From Acidobacteriota bacterium (lineage in GTDB: Bacteria; Acidobacteriota; Vicinamibacteria; Vicinamibacterales; CAVVIG01), in contig JADGOC010000031.1 in assembly GCA_017883165.1 (NCBI GenBank), forward strand, positions 1 to 32,023: DNA of 32,023 nucleotides, read 5' to 3'. The first letter of the stretch is position 1; every line of letters begins with the position of its first letter. The position numbers and the translations under genes are program-made. This document shows positions 29,436 to 32,023 of this stretch, one piece after another. The notes beneath the pieces were generated by a model. The model was not told where the DNA came from and did no database searches. It saw only the letters and a program-made list of their open reading frames with translations.

Positions 29436-30796
29436 GCGCGGCGATGGTCGGCTGGCTCGATCGGCACACGCGCGCGTGCATGTGGACGCTCACGATGGTC
29501 GCCGTCGCGCTGCGGGCGCTCCTGGCCGCGTACAGCCCGTGGTCGTTCGGCTACGTGTGGGACCTCTATCACGAAGCGATTCAGCGGCTGTATACGACGG
29601 GGCACCTGCCTGTGTCCACCGACTGCTGGGAGTGCTGGCAGCCGCCGCTGCTGTTCCTCGCGTCGTGGCCGTTGTACGCGATCGGCCGCATCGTGTATCC
29701 GACGTCGCCGTGGCCGGACGACTACGCGCTGCGGTTTGTCGGCGCGATTCCGCTGGCGGCCGGCCTCGCCTGTTTGTATTACACCTGCCAGCTCCTGCGG
29801 CTGACGCGGCAGCGAGGGGCGTGGCTCGTGCTCGGCTTGGGCATCGCGGCGGCGTGCCCGTGTCTCTTCTTCAGCAGCTACAGCATCGAGCCCGACATTC
29901 TGCTCGCGGGGCTGCTCGCGGCGTTCATCTATTACCTGATGCGCTGGCATCTGCATCCGCACGGCTCGCGCGCCGACATCGTCCGCCTCGGCGTCCTCGC
30001 GGGGTTTGCGGCTGCAACGAAATATAACGGCCTGAGCGCCGTGGTGGCCGGCACGCTAGTGCTTCTATCGCACATCTCGTGGCGTGGCGCGACGCGGCGC
30101 GGTCTCAGCGCCCTCGTCTCGTTCCTGGTGGTGGCGATGCTGGTCGGTGGGTGGAAATACGTGGACAACGAGCGCCGCTACGGCACGCCGTTGTTCGCCA
30201 ACGGCGATGCGGGCGCCGGCTTCAGCCTTTCGCAGCGCATGCTGCACACGCGGTACGAGTTCACGACGTTCCGCTTGCCGTCGCTGCTGGCGTTGACCAG
30301 GCCCGATGCGCCAGACGGCATGCTCACGGACCTGCCGGTCTACCGCAGCTTCTGGACGACGCTCCATGGACTGGTGTGGGGCGACATGGGATTCTTCACG
30401 AATCCGACGCGCCACGGCACGCGGTATCCGTTCTACAACGATCGCCACATTCCACCGTGGCTCGCGTCCGCCGTGCTCGTCCTCGGCATCGTGCCGAGCC
30501 TGCTGGCGATCGGCGGGCTGCTGATCACAGTGCGGCGTCGCGCCTATCTGCCGATCACGATCATGTCCGGGGTCGGATGGGCGATCTATCTGCAGTACGT
30601 GCTGTCGCAGGAGATCTGGGCGATCAAGGCCAAGTATCTGATGTTCCTGCTGCCGGCGTACGTCCTCTATGCGGTGATCGGTCTGCGGTGGGTGCGCGCG
30701 AAGCTGCCCGACGCGATTACCGCGGCCGTCGTTTCGGCGCTGGCCGCGCTGATTGTGGCGGCGCATCTGTATCTGCTGCGATTCGCGCTCGGCTGA
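29432..30796 (+). CDS. ArnT/GT39-like membrane glycosyltransferase
   Basis: The 454-aa product is a polytopic membrane protein with the glycosyltransferase-39 pattern: VWDLYHEAIQRLYTTGHLP after helix one, with an acidic residue in the active-site loop, and CWECWQPPLLFLASWPLYAI. YSIEPDILLAGLLAAFIYYL and GFAAATKYNGLSAVVAGTL match the mid-region, where the A..TKY motif is typical. A long periplasmic loop (about 250-330) holds RYEFTTFRLPSLL and GDMGFFTNPTRHGTRYPFY. It likely works with the upstream PMT gene on one glycan pathway. Its last 80 bases overlap, antisense, the end of the GGDEF gene. Confidence 0.9.
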   Translation: MSAAMVGWLDRHTRACMWTLTMVAVALRALLAAYSPWSFGYVWDLYHEAIQRLYTTGHLPVSTDCWECWQPPLLFLASWPLYAIGRIVYPTSPWPDDYALRFVGAIPLAAGLACLYYTCQLLRLTRQRGAWLVLGLGIAAACPCLFFSSYSIEPDILLAGLLAAFIYYLMRWHLHPHGSRADIVRLGVLAGFAAATKYNGLSAVVAGTLVLLSHISWRGATRRGLSALVSFLVVAMLVGGWKYVDNERRYGTPLFANGDAGAGFSLSQRMLHTRYEFTTFRLPSLLALTRPDAPDGMLTDLPVYRSFWTTLHGLVWGDMGFFTNPTRHGTRYPFYNDRHIPPWLASAVLVLGIVPSLLAIGGLLITVRRRAYLPITIMSGVGWAIYLQYVLSQEIWAIKAKYLMFLLPAYVLYAVIGLRWVRAKLPDAITAAVVSALAALIVAAHLYLLRFALG

Positions 30797-31913
30797 CCGC
30801 GGTCCCTTTGTCCTGATACATGCGCTCGTCGGCTTCGCGCACGAGCGGGTTGATGTCGGTGGTGCCGTGCGGCACGTCGGTCCAGCCGACGCTCAGCCCG
30901 ATGCCCGGCGGCAGCTCCACGGCTTCCGGGGCGGCGTCGAACGCGGACTTGAGCACCGCCGCTTTGTGCTGCGCCTCGTCGCCGGCGCAGGTGATCAGCA
31001 CCAGGAATTCGTCGCCGCCCCAGCGGAAGATGTAGTCGGCTTCGCGGATGTGGCGCTTGAGAAACCGCGCGACGTATTGCAGCACGCGGTCGCCGGCGTC
31101 GTGCCCGAGCGCGTCGTTGACCGCCTTGAAGCGATTGACGTCGATGAAAAGCAGCGACAGCGGCAGATTGAAACGCATGTGGCGCTGCAGCTCGCGGTCC
31201 ATCACCTGTTCGAGGAACCGGCGATTGTGGCAGCCGGTCAGCGGATCGGTGATCGCCGCCTGCATCAACTCCTGTCGCGCCACCTCGAGCCGGCGGTTGG
31301 CCGTTCGCAGCTCATAGGTCATGTCTTCGAACACCAGCAGGTGAATGCCGAGCGCCCCGAAGGTGTACAGCACGGCGTTCAGCACGAGAATCTCGATGGG
31401 GAGCTGGGCGGTCTGGCGCGACATGGTGGCGGCGCTCGTCACATTCGCCATGGCGAGGCCGAGGAGCACGAAGGCGACCAGGCCGGCGCCGATCATCCGC
31501 CGCTCGAGCAGCACCGCCACATACATCGATCCGGCGAGCGCCAGGAGCGCCGCCGCGATGAGATGCCCCGGGATGAACACCGCCGCCCGCCCCAATACGA
31601 GGGGCGCCACCGCGAACCAGGCGGCGACGACGATCAGCAGCTTGAGCCGCGCCGGCTGCACGTACTGCGTCTCCCTGAAGACGTCCGCGCTCGAGAGATA
31701 CAGCGTGGCGGTGCAGATCGCGAGAAGCTCCGAGAGGCCGGACGCGGACTCCGCAATCCACGCCGTCGAATAGTGGTGCGCCTGGAGCAGCATCGCCGGC
31801 GCGATCAGCAGCCACCCCGCGGCCCACAAGAGAATGAACGGGCGGCGGCGGTGCGCATACTGCAGCAGCAGCAGCGCGCAGACGATGGCGGCGCCAAAGG
31901 CCGCCGCATGCAT
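30717..31913 (-). CDS. Membrane-bound diguanylate cyclase (GGDEF)
   Basis: The 398-aa product has an N-terminal sensor of about seven membrane helices (residues 1-195; FILLWAAGWLLIAPAMLL, RLKLLIVVAAWFAVAPLVLG, YVAVLLERRMIGAG and others), a short coiled linker (TYELRTANRRLEVARQELMQ), and a GGDEF domain from about residue 220: DPLTGCHNRRFLEQ, LLFIDVNRFKAVNDALGHDA and RWGGDEFLVL (GGDEF at 299-303). RxxD (R290-D293) five residues before it is the inhibitory site, so activity is probably feedback-controlled. It makes cyclic di-GMP. The start is 20 bases after the topoisomerase stop. A Pro/Arg-rich tail overlaps the convergent glycosyltransferase gene. Confidence 0.94.
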   Translation of the reverse strand: MHAAAFGAAIVCALLLLQYAHRRRPFILLWAAGWLLIAPAMLLQAHHYSTAWIAESASGLSELLAICTATLYLSSADVFRETQYVQPARLKLLIVVAAWFAVAPLVLGRAAVFIPGHLIAAALLALAGSMYVAVLLERRMIGAGLVAFVLLGLAMANVTSAATMSRQTAQLPIEILVLNAVLYTFGALGIHLLVFEDMTYELRTANRRLEVARQELMQAAITDPLTGCHNRRFLEQVMDRELQRHMRFNLPLSLLFIDVNRFKAVNDALGHDAGDRVLQYVARFLKRHIREADYIFRWGGDEFLVLITCAGDEAQHKAAVLKSAFDAAPEAVELPPGIGLSVGWTDVPHGTTDINPLVREADERMYQDKGTAVSRARIAADTDAPPQSARPAPKRRPR

Positions 31914-31933
31914 GGGGTTGATGAGGATCGGAT

Positions 31934-32023
31934 TCAGACGTCCAGCTCTTCGGCTTCGTCCGCCCGCTCCATGATGAATCGGAAGCGGGCCGACGCATCC
32001 TTGCCCATCAGCTCGTTGATCAC
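31934..32023 (-). CDS. Type IIA topoisomerase B subunit (GyrB/ParE), C-terminal end only
   Basis: Only the last 29 residues fall in the window, reading ELMGKDASARFRFIMERA then ending ELDV and TGA. This matches the C-terminus of GyrB/ParE (LMG....R..FI....), where the subunit supplies the ATPase and TOPRIM domains for DNA strand passage. The fragment is too short to decide between gyrase and topoisomerase IV. The gene continues to the right of the window and is followed by the GGDEF gene on the same strand, probably as an operon. Confidence 0.8.
   Translation of the reverse strand: MINELMGKDASARFRFIMERADEAEELDV

Noticed and set aside
1-32023. tRNA, rRNA, transposase or integrase genes
   Set aside because: Looked for on both strands by motif; nothing recognisable. 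A covariance search was not possible, so a short RNA could be missed.

Overview
The window looks like part of a chromosome of a GC-rich, Gram-negative-type soil bacterium. I infer Acidobacteriota (Vicinamibacteria-like). The clues are a large secreted BNR/sortilin-like protein, an M14 peptidase / asparaginase / M20 peptidase cluster, several lipoprotein or Sec-exported proteins, and short purine/pyrimidine-biased heptad repeats between genes. This placement comes from gene content, not from a marker-gene comparison.

Left part (1-5912): an integron-type gene cassette array without a visible integrase. Short unrelated genes, nearly all on the + strand, are separated by attC-like sites at 14-86, 730-826, 1656-1729, 3152-3235 and 5840-5912. 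The best sites show a 7-nt R'' box, a GTTAGSC R' box, and paired inner arms differing by an unpaired base, as expected of folded attC sites. Cassette cargo: a secreted protein of unknown function, an alpha/beta hydrolase, a GH43-like propeller, a small ferredoxin-fold protein, a broken cyanophycinase, a PEGA lipoprotein, a HEAT-repeat protein and a reverse-oriented cupin.

Middle part (5913-14161): more short, functionally unrelated, same-strand genes of the kind common in cassettes (DUF1569, VOC, O-methyltransferase, CPBP protease, NHL propeller, DUF2784, ICMT-like, CoA-binding, OGFr-like, membrane proteins, YdeI-like), but I see no convincing attC. Several are damaged by frameshifts or internal deletions. 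This may be a decayed cassette zone or ordinary accessory DNA.

Right part (14181-32023): gene-dense chromosomal backbone. It holds a HAD phosphatase, glutaminyl-tRNA synthetase (glnS) translationally coupled to an esterase, an acetamidase pseudogene, a 1018-aa secreted BNR protein, a divergent GNAT/DinB pair, a minus-strand run M14 peptidase - asparaginase - M20 peptidase probably used in peptide catabolism, a PLP aminotransferase coupled to two membrane glycosyltransferases, a GGDEF diguanylate cyclase, and the C-terminus of a type IIA topoisomerase B subunit.

The most unusual signal is a class of palindromic heptad-repeat elements lying inside coding sequence. In the M20 peptidase (23423-23497) and the esterase (about 16596-16690), one arm encodes the polar/basic n-region of a signal peptide and the inverted arm encodes its hydrophobic core, so the element appears to have become a ready-made export signal. 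A different heptad (GGTTCNN) forms an in-frame linker in the M14 peptidase and also covers the M14/asparaginase gene junction. No tRNA, rRNA, CRISPR array, transposase or integrase was recognised.
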